Positions 1 to 8,692 are shown, counted from the first letter of the stretch. The stretch: DNA of 64,000 nt from Vaginella massiliensis (GCF_900089075.1 NZ_LT593747.1:62001-126000), one strand, 5' to 3'. Notes: generated by a model not told the origin, from the letters alone. Numbers and translations: made by a program.

Positions 1-1
1 T

Positions 2-523
2 TACTTTTCGATCTATATTTCTGAATTAGAGGCTTTACGCAACCTGCAGAATTCTATTTTGATGCCTGTTTGGTTAGCTTTTATAGAAAGAAAAGAGATT
101 GATAACCATGCTAAGTTCCATTTCATTTCCATATCATCAATAATTAAATTTTGGTCAGGGCTATTGAGGTTTTATCCAAATGAAAATGAATTCAATGAAA
201 TAACTGTTTTAAGAATACCAAATGAATTGTTTACAATAATTGACGATAAAATTATTTTTGAAGTAGGTTTAAAAAATATCCATGAAGAACTGTTAAATGA
301 ATATGCAAAATTGAACATTGGTTTGAATCGTGTAATAAAAGATAAAATAAAAGAAACTATTAGAAAAACCAATTGTCTAAAATCAAGAGTGCATCACGAA
401 TTACAATCAGTTGGAGTAAATTATTGTTTTCCGATTGAAGTTTTTCATCACACCCAAAACATGATTGATTTACAAATCATAGAATATACGCCCAAAAAAC
501 CTCTAAAACTATTTGGAGAATAA
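2..523 (+). CDS. Hypothetical protein, 5'-truncated by window edge
   Basis: The reading frame is open from base 2 to the stop at 521-523, so the true start probably lies before the window; the first internal starts are TTG 59 and ATG 62. About 173 residues are visible. They look soluble, with mixed alpha/beta composition, a Lys/Ile/Asn-rich middle and a C-terminus ending KKPLKLFGE. I see no signal peptide, membrane segment or catalytic motif, and I do not recognise the family. It is followed directly by a repeat-like segment (595-654), which is common at the ends of accessory genes. Confidence 0.55.
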   Translation, partial: YFSIYISELEALRNLQNSILMPVWLAFIERKEIDNHAKFHFISISSIIKFWSGLLRFYPNENEFNEITVLRIPNELFTIIDDKIIFEVGLKNIHEELLNEYAKLNIGLNRVIKDKIKETIRKTNCLKSRVHHELQSVGVNYCFPIEVFHHTQNMIDLQIIEYTPKKPLKLFGE

Positions 524-594
524 AAACTTTTGCCAACACCGCCTTGGCAAGCAACGGGCTAAAAGAAAACATGAAGTTGTTGCATTTTTCCCTC

Positions 595-654
595 GCCAAA
601 AACATTCGCTTGCACAATTTTTTTATTATTTTAGTCCAAGCAAATGTTTTTTGC
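595..654. repeat. Inverted-repeat element, copy 1
   Basis: Imperfect inverted repeat: arm 595-612 is nearly complementary to arm 637-654, separated by an AT-rich spacer. The 26 bases at 621-646 recur exactly at 12402-12427, which also sits inside an inverted repeat. The flanking DNA (523-760) has only short, implausible ORFs. It could be a dispersed hairpin repeat or a shared 3' end or terminator of accessory genes. Confidence 0.55.
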
Positions 655-759
655 TTTTTTCGGGGTGGAGTGGAGGTTGGTTTGTTTTATGCTCTGGTAT
701 TTGGCAAGGCGAGAGTCGATAGGTGTATGCTATAAAAACGAACAAAAAGAAAGAAGATA

Positions 760-1284
760 ATGAGAATATCAGTCCCGCTAATTACAATTTTGGCTATAAC
801 ATTTAGTGCTTGTCATTCATCCAATGAAAAGCAAAATCAATCTGTAGCTGATAAAGCAACTCAACAAGCCGAAACTAACGATAATAATCCTGAAGATGAG
901 GTAAACGAATTCGGTTTTACACTCGATGATTATAAAGGTTTTCCCGAGGAAATTTCAGGATGTTCTTGTTATTTTTCGGAGACATCTACAAAATTCAAAA
1001 ATGAAGAATATTTATTTGTGGCTGACTTCGATAGTATTGGTCTTATTTCTATAAACCAAAATATGGAAAAGTTAAAATTGACCTCAACTACCAGAGCGCC
1101 AGATACTTTTGGGGATTATGATCATGTTGATGTTTACAAATCTGAAAATTATACAGTAACGCTTGATGTAAAATACAAAAATTCGACTGGGTATGAAGTA
1201 TGGTGGAACGAAGGAACCATACTCGTTGAAAATAAAGATGGTAAAAAAATATCGAAAAAAATTGTTGGCGAATGTGGATGCTAA
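760..1284 (+). CDS. Hypothetical lipoprotein
   Basis: 174 aa. The N-terminus MRISVPLITILAITFSAC is a lipoprotein signal peptide with Cys18 as the likely lipidated residue. It is followed by an acidic, low-complexity linker (about 19-50) and a small C-terminal domain carrying CSC near residue 65 and CGC at the very end, which could form disulfides. It probably faces the periplasm or cell surface. I do not recognise the domain. The gene stands alone; the next genes downstream are degraded and on the other strand. Confidence 0.75.
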   Translation: MRISVPLITILAITFSACHSSNEKQNQSVADKATQQAETNDNNPEDEVNEFGFTLDDYKGFPEEISGCSCYFSETSTKFKNEEYLFVADFDSIGLISINQNMEKLKLTSTTRAPDTFGDYDHVDVYKSENYTVTLDVKYKNSTGYEVWWNEGTILVENKDGKKISKKIVGECGC

Positions 1285-1381
1285 AAATAAAACCTTAGAA
1301 ATAGTCCCAAAAAAATGACCGCCCTCTGAGTGACAGCCATTTTTCAATTTGAATTATTCAGCCTTGCACTTTGGTAACATT

Positions 1382-1987
1382 TTACTGTCCCAAAGTTTTC
1401 TGTTTGTTTATTACAATAGTTACGCGTCTATTTTTAGCCCTTCCTTCGGGGTCATCACTGCCGTCGGGTTTCGTATTGCTTGCAACTGGCTCTTTGGCGC
1501 CCATTCCAAAAACGGTGTAGTTATAATTTAAACCTTTTGCTTCAAACCAATCCTTCACTGCCTTGGCTCTGTTGAGTGAGCGTTTCTGGTTATAGCTCTC
1601 CGAGCCTTTGGAATCGGTATGTCCGGTGATGCTTATCCCGCCTTTGCCTTTTTCCTTAATCAATTATGCCACCTTTTCTAGCTCCTTACTCGCCTCGGGT
1701 TTTAGGTCAGCTTTATCAAAGTCGAACAAAACATCCGAATTCAGATTGATTTCAATATTAAAGTCAGATGTTTCGCCTGTCAGACTACTTTGGCTTCCCG
1801 TTAGGCTTTCTCCGGGTGAGTAGATTGCTGTTTGGCTGTCAACCTTTTCTACAGAATCTTGCTGATGCACCGTATCCAGAGCGGTAAATGATTCTGTATC
1901 ATTTATTTCGGCTTTAATATGCTCTTTCTTTTCAGAACCGCTGCAAATGAGGATTCCCGAAAGTGTTAATATAAGATACTTTTTTAT
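1382..1987 (-). pseudogene. OmpA-family lipoprotein, broken by stop and lost start
   Basis: The frame encodes a lipoprotein signal (KKYLILTLSGILIC), a linker, then an OmpA C-terminal peptidoglycan-binding domain with SDVLFDFDKADLKPEA and TGHTDSKGSESYNQKRS...RVTIVI. An in-frame TAA cuts the domain just after LEKVA, near 1664; the same frame continues with LIKEKGKGG. At the expected start (1985-1987) the codon is ATA, followed by AAA AAG TAT CTT, as if ATG had been lost; there is no other good start before the signal peptide. Intact homologues anchor the outer membrane to peptidoglycan. Two lesions make a functional product unlikely. It lies 19 bp downstream of another broken lipoprotein gene. 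Confidence 0.8.
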
Positions 1988-2006
1988 TTTAGTGGACGTT
2001 TCGAAA

Positions 2007-2551
2007 TTAACGTGAGACCGGAATGTCTATATCTCCGTAATTTGGTACATTAAGGATGATCGTTTCGGACTCAGCAGACGGAGCAGGGAATTTCACCGTG
2101 CAAACTTTGTTTTCTCTCGGATAAAAATAACGATCGTTAGGACTTACCATATAATTTCCGCTAGCATCTTTCAAAAGTGAAACGATCTTCATTGTTTTAC
2201 TGTCGATCTAGTGAATATCTTTGGTATCTATAGACGAAGGCGATTGTGCGTATGAATTTGATTTGCTGAATGAAAATTCGACCGTGAGCATTTCGCCAAC
2301 CACTTTACATTCCTGAACGTTTAACACCCAATCTCCAACCGTCTTACTGACAACTGATGCGGTAGCTGGAGCAACTTCTTCTGCAGATTGATCCTCTACA
2401 ACAATTGCATTTTCCTCAGGTTCTGCATTGTTTTCAGAAGTTGAAGTGTCCTCTGCAACTACCTCTACTTTCTCATTAACTTTTTTTTCGCACGAAACTG
2501 CAATGTTGCTTAACACATACCAAACAAGCATTGAAATGACTGTTTTTTCAT
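2007..2551 (-). pseudogene. Lipoprotein (DUF4352-like?), frameshift plus nonsense
   Basis: One frame runs from an acidic linker (NNAEPEENAIVVEDQ) into a beta-rich domain (VGDWVLNVQECKVVGEMLTV). It is cut by a TAG near 2211 and then continues in the same frame to IDIPVSR, stopping at 2007. At the 5' end, ATG at 2551 starts AAAAAACAG in the wrong frame; adding one A to the six-A tract (2543-2548) would give MKKTVISMLVWYVL...AVSC, a proper lipoprotein signal that joins the rest of the frame. As it stands, translation could only begin at 2531 without a charged n-region. The domain looks like the extracellular DUF4352 type, but this is a weak assignment. Confidence 0.7.
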
Positions 2552-3032
2552 AATCGTATTTTTGTGAATTTAATTAATAATTTATATGATTAATTACAAG
2601 GTGTTTGCCACGCATAGCACAAGTTTTTATATTTTTTTTTAATAATTTTATAGTTTTAATAATAAACTGCTGGTTTTTGGAAGGATACTTTTTGTTTTTT
2701 TTCTAATGAAATTTTGCAACGTATTTTAGGATTTTATTCAAAAAAAACAGTCAGAATTAACTTCCAAATTTAAAGATTCTGCGCTAAATATGCCCAGAAT
2801 TATCAACCTAAAAAATTGATACGGAGAGTATTAAAATATTTTATTTATAAAAAATGTATTTTACATTTATTTTTATAATAATTTAGCTATTGTGGAAACA
2901 CATCAGATCCGTTCTGGCTAATTGGATCTTTTCGCCCAATATATTTGCTTGGTTGTAAATTTGCAAATCGTTGTGTGTCAAGTTATTTTAACGCAACAAA
3001 GAAATTCAATATTAAAACAATCAAAAAAGAAT
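2552..3032. other. AT-rich intergenic stretch, nothing assignable
   Basis: About 480 bases, very AT-rich with long A and T runs. It separates a minus-strand broken gene from a plus-strand broken gene. I found no ORF with a plausible start, no clear TAnnTTTG promoter and no strong hairpin. Confidence 0.5.
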
Positions 3033-3208
3033 ATGAAACTCAGCGTCGAAATCAAATGGGCAACCTACTTTACGCTAATGATTTTGGCATGGATGCTCTT
3101 GGAAAATTGTGCGGCTTACACGGAAAATATATTGACTATCATTTGTATTTGACCAACTTGTTTGCCATTTCTGCGATTTGGTTTTGGATTTTATTTCAGA
3201 AAGTTTAG
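3033..3208 (+). pseudogene. DUF4199-type membrane protein fragment, frameshifted
   Basis: ATG 3033 begins MKLSVEIKWATYFTLMILAWMLLE, matching the start of DUF4199 membrane proteins. At the A-run 3103-3106 the matching sequence moves to the next frame, giving KLCGLHGKYIDYHLYLTNLF, the expected continuation (GLH...I..H..YTNLFAI). One missing A explains the shift. The frame then stops at 3208 after about 58 residues, whereas family members usually have around 160-180. It is therefore both frameshifted and truncated. Confidence 0.65.
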
Positions 3209-3261
3209 CTAGGCTAGAGGAGTGAAGGGTGCATTTGATTTTTTGCGAAAATAATCATTAA

Positions 3262-3552
3262 AAAACTAACGATAAAACACTTAAAATTTTGGCAACAACA
3301 AACATTTTTTCAATGGGGTCATCTGTACTGATGGGGAGCGATTGCGGCGGAGATTGGTCGCCAACATTCAAGCAAGGAAACAATTTTTCGGTGGCAATTA
3401 CCGCCGACAGCAAAGAAGGCAACGCAATTTTCAATGCACTTGCTGTTGGTGGAATAATTACCATGCCGCTAGACGAAACGTTTTGGGGTGATTACTTTGG
3501 AATGCTGATAGACAAATTTGGTATAAATTGAATGATGAGTCTCAATGAATAA
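3262..3552 (+). pseudogene. VOC/PhnB-like protein, 5'-truncated, Trp codon now TGA
   Basis: The readable part (NIFSMGSSVLMGSDCGGDW...GNNFSVAI...EGNAIFNALAVGG...FWGDYFGMLIDKFGIN) is the C-terminal half of a PhnB/YjdN-type vicinal-oxygen-chelate protein. The N-terminal half is missing: the frame opens only after a stop at 3259. The family normally ends FGINW plus a few residues; here the Trp position is TGA (3529-3531) and the frame then reads MMSLNE before TAA at 3550-3552. That last stop overlaps the start of the next gene, suggesting they were once coupled. Confidence 0.65.
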
Positions 3553-4057
3553 AATGCAATTACATCGTCATTATTTCGGGCTGATGGTTTTGTTGCTTTT
3601 CTTTTCGTGCAATAAAACGCAAGAAATTAAGCAGACCGAATTGAGTTCAAAAGGAAGCGAGGCTAATGTGCCAGAGCAAGAATCGCCAATGATAGGAAAA
3701 GAGCGTTCGCCCGCAGGTAGGAATCAAACAGAACTTGATGGCATCCTCAAGAACGATTTCAACACTCTGAATATTTCAGAAATTCCTCGTGTTTGGGCAA
3801 AACGGTACGATCTGTTACCAGAAAAGTTCAAAAATACCGTGTATATTGGAAAGGATGCTTACGAGGTCAAAAACAATGAAAATGGGGTGGAAGAGCTTAT
3901 AAGAGGATTCCATTGGAGTTGCGGTAATAATGAAAAAATGAATCAATTGGGCGAATTAATTTCCGTAACCCTTGGGTATGATAATCCTGAGCTAAGCTAC
4001 AAGTCAGGAATGGTTTATTTTTATTTTAAACAAGAAGTTTTGAATTGTGCAGATTGA
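3545..4057 (+). CDS. Hypothetical lipoprotein
   Basis: 170 aa. MNKMQLHRHYFGLMVLLLFFSC is a lipoprotein signal peptide with Cys22 as the probable lipidation site. A polar linker of about 35 residues follows, then a globular part with ISEIPRVWAKRYDLLPEKF and a C-terminal YFYFKQEVLNCAD. Two further cysteines (in FHWSCG and at the end) could form a disulfide. I do not recognise the family. Its start lies inside the last codons of the broken VOC-like gene. It appears intact, unlike the four genes before it. Confidence 0.7.
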   Translation: MNKMQLHRHYFGLMVLLLFFSCNKTQEIKQTELSSKGSEANVPEQESPMIGKERSPAGRNQTELDGILKNDFNTLNISEIPRVWAKRYDLLPEKFKNTVYIGKDAYEVKNNENGVEELIRGFHWSCGNNEKMNQLGELISVTLGYDNPELSYKSGMVYFYFKQEVLNCAD

Positions 4058-4220
4058 GATTTAATAGATTTTTAAAAAGATTTTCTATTGCGATTTAAGT
4101 AAGTTTTGTCATCAGATTATCCTTGTAATTTGCTTGATATACAACGTTTGGTTGTTGTTTTTTCAACAAATTAAAAAAGGTTCACACTCCAGACGAATTA
4201 GCAATTAAAAACAAAAAAAA

Positions 4221-4252
4221 AACCTTCGGGGAAATTAGAATCCTCGAAGATT
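4221..4252. terminator. Hairpin with U-tracts on both sides
   Basis: Arm 4221-4232 pairs with 4241-4252 at 11 of 12 positions, counting one G-U pair. A TTTT run follows on the plus strand and a longer T-run (complement of the A-run 4211-4220) follows on the minus strand. It could end the plus-strand lipoprotein transcript and the minus-strand remnant at 4283. Confidence 0.5.
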
Positions 4253-4282
4253 TTAATATCAAAACATTCTCTGTTACGCTTT

Positions 4283-4515
4283 CTAGAAACTCCAAACTTT
4301 ACCATTGAATACAGCGAGGAGTTTCTCTCCTGGTTTATTCACCAAGACCATCATGCCTGGGCTGGGTCTATAACGGATTAGTCAGGTGCGTGTCATTCAA
4401 ATCCATAACCGAAGTAATCACCATTTTTTTGACTGACGAGTATGTCTAGTTTTTACTAAAAAATAAGCGCAATGCCTCGTTATCAACTCTATTTGATTGT
4501 TTTTAAAATGAAAAA
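4283..4515 (-). pseudogene. Degraded C-terminal remnant of unknown protein
   Basis: Reading the minus strand from about 4515, one frame gives an open stretch ending MVITSVMDLNDTHLTNP and then a stop. A single-base shift within CCGTTATAGA joins it to YRPSPGMMVLVNK...LAVFNGKVWSF, which ends at TAG 4283-4285. The end resembles C-terminal tags of flavobacterial surface or tail-fibre-like proteins (GMMVYN...FNGTxW), but this is only a likeness. No start is visible. It sits directly downstream of the DUF417 gene on the same strand. Confidence 0.4.
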
Positions 4516-4546
4516 TAATTTAAAGCATTTGGTATACGACCAAAAA

Positions 4547-5116
4547 TTATCTTCCCAATAATTTACGAGCGTTGTCTGATGCACAAGTCAAGCCGGCTGC
4601 CAGCATGATAACATCTTTCAAAACCAATCTACCTGCTCCAGATAAATATGGAAATCCGTGTTGAGGCGTCGGAAAATCTCCGCCAAGATTCGGGACATAA
4701 ACTTCTGGCGTAGTGATCAAAAAAGACAAGGTGACGATCGACATACCAAAAGTTAGAAGACCGCCTAGCAATCCAATTTTATCATTCCAAATGCCTAAAA
4801 ATGTCAACAGTCCGATCGTTACAATGACCGTTCCTAGACCGTAAGAAAATTTGTAGGTTCCGTTTTCTTTATGCCAATCTATATTTTTTTGCACGGTTTT
4901 CCCTTCGGGATTTTTGTACTCCGCATATTCAGGCGCTTTTTTATACAGAAAGAAAGACATAAAAGGGCTGTTTGCGACAAATGGTATAATTCCGTCTGCC
5001 TCGTACTGAAAAGCTTTTAATCCGCCAATCCAAATCATCACGATTAGGATCGAAATTCTCATCAAATTGATAAAAGAGGATTGGCTATTCGCTAAAAATG
5101 TAATTAGTTTGTTCAT
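4547..5116 (-). CDS. DUF417 family (YkgB/RclC-like) membrane protein
   Basis: 189 aa with four predicted membrane helices. It contains the family signature IGGLKAFQYEADGIIPFVANSPF after the first helix, a loop with KNIDWHKENG, and helices around residues 88-108 and 118-138. The E. coli relative RclC is an inner-membrane protein of the reactive-chlorine response; other members have no known function. Length is usual for the family and the start MNKLITFLANSQSSF is well placed. It appears monocistronic. Confidence 0.85.
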   Translation of the reverse strand: MNKLITFLANSQSSFINLMRISILIVMIWIGGLKAFQYEADGIIPFVANSPFMSFFLYKKAPEYAEYKNPEGKTVQKNIDWHKENGTYKFSYGLGTVIVTIGLLTFLGIWNDKIGLLGGLLTFGMSIVTLSFLITTPEVYVPNLGGDFPTPQHGFPYLSGAGRLVLKDVIMLAAGLTCASDNARKLLGR

Positions 5117-5375
5117 GTTGATTTCAATTATTATTATGCTTTTTATTGATTAGCTCGACCTATTTATTTGCTTTTGTTTCGCTTCCTTATTAAGACTTTC
5201 ACGAACGCTAAATTATTAAAAATTGCTAAAAGTGAAATACATTTGCTATTGAAAATACAAAAATGAAATGCAGAAAAAATTCAATTATTACCTTCGCTTC
5301 AAGTAAAATTTTGTATATTGTTATTTCCGAAAAGGCTTTCGTTAGTTTTGTAAACGTTCAAATATTTTACCGAAG

Positions 5376-6101
5376 GTGTATATGTTCCTATTTTTCAGTA
5401 TAATTTTTATCGGACTAGCATTTTTAGTAAACGAGAAAAATGCTAAGAACCTGCTTGCAGGCTATAACACCATGTCGGAAGAAGAAAGACAAAAATTTGA
5501 TATAAAATCCTACATTCCTTTTTTTCGAAAGTTTCATATTTTTTTAGGAATCTCGTTATTCATCATCTGTTTAGCCATTCACAAACTCGTAAACCCCGAT
5601 TGGAGTTTTATTGTTATGGTAACGTATCCATTACTTGCGTACGTTTTTTTCATTTGGAAAGGCAATCAGTTTTCAAAATCAAGCGATCGGAAACAGAAAC
5701 GAAAAAACAACATCGCCTTGTGGATTGTAATCGTAACTTTTTTGGCAATTTCTGCGATGTTGCACCACAGCATGCAAGATAATACCCTAGAAATTCACCC
5801 AAATACTATTGAGATAAAAGGTGAATATGGAACAAAATTGCAGAAAAACGAGATAAAATCGGTTGAATTGGTAGACAAATTACCCAAAATCACCGCAAAA
5901 ATAAATGGTGTTGCATTGGAGAGCATAAAAAAGGGTTATTTCAAGACCGAAAATGGCGAAAAAGTTAGGCTTTTGCTCAATACACAAAATCCACCTTTTA
6001 TTTACCTCACCACCAACGAAGGGCAAAAAATCTATTATTCTTCCAAAAATAAATCAAATCAACTATTATTTGATGAATTAAAAAATGGGTTGAAAAAATA
6101 A
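5376..6101 (+). CDS. DUF3784/bacterial PH-like membrane protein
   Basis: 241 aa. Helix 1 (about 3-16) is followed by the DUF3784-type motif LLAGYNTMSEEE, two more helices (about 52-68 and 73-91) and a fourth (about 113-130). The C-terminal 100 residues (IEIKGEYGTKL..NEIKSVELVDKLPKI...) look like a bacterial pleckstrin-homology fold on the cytoplasmic side. A shorter protein with a similar last domain is at 15992-16387. Role unknown. It reads away from the DUF417 gene, with a 260-bp gap between them. Confidence 0.65.
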   Translation: MYMFLFFSIIFIGLAFLVNEKNAKNLLAGYNTMSEEERQKFDIKSYIPFFRKFHIFLGISLFIICLAIHKLVNPDWSFIVMVTYPLLAYVFFIWKGNQFSKSSDRKQKRKNNIALWIVIVTFLAISAMLHHSMQDNTLEIHPNTIEIKGEYGTKLQKNEIKSVELVDKLPKITAKINGVALESIKKGYFKTENGEKVRLLLNTQNPPFIYLTTNEGQKIYYSSKNKSNQLLFDELKNGLKK

Positions 6102-6295
6102 TCACATCTACTCAAATTCCTTTCGCATGAGCTGAGGTTTCTCTCGTTTTTAACAGTTGTCAAATGTGTTGAAATAGCTTAAAAACGCATTGTTTCCGAG
6201 TCTATTGGGCAAGCCGAATTTGTTCTTGGTACAATTTTTCCCTATATTTAAAAAAAACTTTAAACACAGTAAAGATAAATTTAAAATCAAACCCT

Positions 6296-7369
6296 ATGGA
6301 GATTAAATTAAAATCACTCAAAAATTTACGTTCAGAAAACAGTATTACCATTATTCTCAATACGCACAGAACCCTTCCAGATAACAAGCAAGATGCACTT
6401 TTATTGAAAAATCTTGTAAAAGAAGCAGAAAATAGACTGTTGGCAGATTTTTCATCGAAAGAAGTAAAAGACTTAATCGAAAAGCTACACACGCTTGCCG
6501 ATTCTATCGACCACAGGCATAATCTAGAAAGCTTGATTTTGTTTGTAAGCCGTGAAATTGCAGAATATGTAAGATTACCAATTCCGGTTGAAAACCGTGT
6601 CGTAATCGACAATACATTCGCAACACGCGATTTGATAAGAGGGATGCATCATCGAGCAAATTATTACGTATTAGTTTTGAGCAAAGACGAAGCGCGTTTA
6701 ATCCAAGCGTCTGAGGATAAGGTCGTAAAAGAGTTTGGAGGTGTTTTCCCATACAAAAACGAGTTGGCTCAGGCTCCTTATAAAGCAGAAGCATCCGATG
6801 CGAGCCGCTTAAGCAATCTTACAGCAGAATTTTTCAATCAAGTAGATAAAGCAGTAAACTACGCAAGAAAAGACAATCCACTACCTGTTTTGGTTGTTTC
6901 TGATGAGCAAAACTACCATGAATATCTAAAAATAGCAGATCAGCCAAATACTATTTTCGAAACCTCTTTGGGTAGAAGTAGACAAACCGAAAAAGACGCA
7001 GCGATCGTAGCCGATGCATGGAAAATTGTGAGAAAACATAACGAGGAGAAAAATAACCAACGCAAAGAAGAATTGTTAAAGGCTGTTTCTTCAAACAAAT
7101 TCTTGAGCGATACCAACGAAATTTATCAGGCGATAAAACAAGGTAAAATGCAAACCTTATTTATAGAACAGGGCTTGTTTCAGCCTGCAGTTATCGAAAA
7201 TGACGAGGTTGTTTTGGTGTCTGATGATCAGCGCAACGATAAAGATGTGATCGACGATATTTATGATGAATTGATTGAGTTGAATATGGATTTTGGTGGA
7301 GATGTGGTATTTCTTCCGAAAGGTGAACTCAAAGACTTCAATGGATTTGCGGGAATCACAAGGTATTAA
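6296..7369 (+). CDS. baeRF family 3 (eRF1-like) protein
   Basis: 357 aa, soluble. The N-terminal block (LKSLKNLRSENSITIILNTHR, LPDNKQDALLLKNLVKEAE) and the middle Y..LVLSKDEARLIQ...FPY match the bacterial archaeo-eukaryotic release-factor family 3. That family is predicted to act on the ribosome (peptidyl-tRNA hydrolysis or rescue), possibly in stress or conflict; this is family inference, not shown. Length is normal and the gene is intact. It is followed by a strong terminator at 7429 and so is probably a single-gene transcript. Confidence 0.8.
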   Translation: MEIKLKSLKNLRSENSITIILNTHRTLPDNKQDALLLKNLVKEAENRLLADFSSKEVKDLIEKLHTLADSIDHRHNLESLILFVSREIAEYVRLPIPVENRVVIDNTFATRDLIRGMHHRANYYVLVLSKDEARLIQASEDKVVKEFGGVFPYKNELAQAPYKAEASDASRLSNLTAEFFNQVDKAVNYARKDNPLPVLVVSDEQNYHEYLKIADQPNTIFETSLGRSRQTEKDAAIVADAWKIVRKHNEEKNNQRKEELLKAVSSNKFLSDTNEIYQAIKQGKMQTLFIEQGLFQPAVIENDEVVLVSDDQRNDKDVIDDIYDELIELNMDFGGDVVFLPKGELKDFNGFAGITRY

Positions 7370-7428
7370 TTCATTTAGCTGAAAAATCGTCATCTGAAAG
7401 TTTAATCATCATAAAATTTAAGTATTAC

Positions 7429-7463
7429 AAAACTGAGTTCGACCTAGCGTCGGACTCAGTTTT
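7429..7463 (+). terminator. Terminator after the baeRF3 gene
   Basis: 15-bp stem 7429-7443/7449-7463 with one mismatch or wobble and a short loop, flanked by A-run and T-run. It is placed about 60 bp after the stop. Confidence 0.8.
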
Positions 7464-7575
7464 ATTAGCTCGATTATTTTTGTAATTGCATTGTTTTTTC
7501 GTTTTTAAATTTCTCAAACCGATTTTATTTTTTATAATTTAGCGCTTTTAGCAATATTTCGGCTTTGTTTTTGTT

Positions 7576-7935
7576 GATGATCCATCGAGATGTTTTTCGT
7601 GGGGGATCGTCTTGAAGACAACCAACACCGAAAGAATGAAAAAATGAAAAGCGATAAGACGATTTTAAACATAAACCGCCACCTGTTTTACAAGGGGACA
7701 AACGATCAAAACAGGGTATTGCGGAGTTTTGTCCCTAGGGGTTCGACTCCCTGTTTGCAGTGGTTGCAAAGCTCTTTTATGAGCCACAAACAGTTATTCT
7801 GTTCAGAAAGTAAAGGGGGAGAACAGAGCAGAAATGCTCAAACCAAAATAGAGTTTGCAAGTCTGGGGATACCGTTTGCTCAAAACGGGCGAACTCAACC
7901 TGACTTCCCTCGGTTTTGGTGTTCTTCCCTTTTTT
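7576..7935 (+). ncRNA. Candidate structured RNA or long structured leader
   Basis: This 360-base segment is dense in complementary arms and richer in GC than its flanks. Seen: 7576-7583/7604-7611; 7695-7702/7728-7735 interleaved with 7709-7716/7749-7756 (a perfect 8+8 bp H-type pseudoknot); 7751-7757/7787-7793 enclosing 7771-7774/7781-7784; 7826-7830/7835-7839 closed by a GAAA tetraloop; 7851-7858/7889-7896 enclosing 7872-7877/7883-7888. A T-arm-like GGGTTCGACTCCC lies at 7738-7751. The 123-codon ORF that crosses it (7590-7961) has no recognisable protein features. It may be an independent RNA or the leader of the SPFH gene at 7967. I cannot match it to tmRNA, RNase P or SRP RNA. Confidence 0.45.
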
Positions 7936-7966
7936 GTTCAACAACAATTAAAACAACATAAAAACA

Positions 7967-8692
7967 ATGGCAATATTCAAAAAAAAATATCAGGTAAAAC
8001 CTAATACCGTCGGTTTTCTTTACCGCGACAATGTTTTCGAGCAAAAACTAAATTCGGGTATTCACGAGATTTGGGATCCGAAAAATAGGACGGAACTCTT
8101 CACCCTTCCCGAAACTTCGAAACTGTTGACCATCACCAATCAAGAGGTGCTGACCAAAGACAATATTGCTTTGCGTTTTTCATTTTATATCCTGTACACC
8201 ATTACAGACGGGCAAACGTTTCTGAGCAAATTTGCACTCGATAGGCCGATTAACGAAATAATCCAAGAAGCCGAACAACGAATTTACACTATCGTGCAGC
8301 GCTATATTCGCAACAAAATTGCCGAGTTGGACAGCGAAACATTGAACGAAAAACGAAATGAACTGACCGATTTCAAGACAGCCGAAATGGAAAAGGAGGT
8401 TTCGGAATTCGGTATAACGATTGAACAAGCGCAGCTTCGAGATTTGACCTTCCCGAGAGCTATTCAAGACTTGTTTGCCAAGCATTTAGAAGCGAAAATC
8501 AGAGCCAAATCCGAGCTAGAAAACGCACGCACAGCAGTTGCCACGGCGCGAGCCTTGAAAAATGCTTCTGAATTGATGAAAGACGATGAAAACATAAAAT
8601 TTTTCCAAATAATCGAAACCATTACCAAAATTGCAGACAAGGGCAAACATACTTTTATGATCGGCGATATCAATCAATTGACCAATAAATAA
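7967..8692 (+). CDS. SPFH/Band 7 domain protein (slipin-like)
   Basis: 241 aa. The SPFH domain occupies about residues 10-170, with QKLNSGIHEIWDP, LTITNQEVLTKDNIALRFSF and the helix EFGITIEQAQLRDLTFPRAI, as in stomatin/slipin proteins. A coiled segment rich in Ala/Arg/Glu follows (about 172-200). Unlike classical slipins it has no N-terminal membrane helix and begins MAIFKKKYQVKPN, so it may associate with membranes only peripherally or through partners. Usual roles are membrane scaffolding. It follows the structured segment 7576-7935, with the ATG 31 bp after it. Confidence 0.8.
   Translation: MAIFKKKYQVKPNTVGFLYRDNVFEQKLNSGIHEIWDPKNRTELFTLPETSKLLTITNQEVLTKDNIALRFSFYILYTITDGQTFLSKFALDRPINEIIQEAEQRIYTIVQRYIRNKIAELDSETLNEKRNELTDFKTAEMEKEVSEFGITIEQAQLRDLTFPRAIQDLFAKHLEAKIRAKSELENARTAVATARALKNASELMKDDENIKFFQIIETITKIADKGKHTFMIGDINQLTNK

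Noticed and set aside
513-735. Two overlapping ORFs of 60-70 codons
   Set aside because: They lie over the inverted repeat and have low-complexity, unfamily-like sequence in both frames.
1382-3552. Alternative genetic code to explain the stops
   Set aside because: TAA, TAG and TGA all occur as lesions and all serve as normal stops elsewhere, so no codon is reassigned.
7690-7765. tRNA or tmRNA at the T-arm-like motif
   Set aside because: No matching acceptor stem upstream and no anticodon arm; tmRNA ends and tag codons are also absent.
7590-7961. 123-codon plus-strand ORF
   Set aside because: Unusual composition, no family features, and it covers the region dense in complementary arms; I treat the segment as RNA-like or non-coding.
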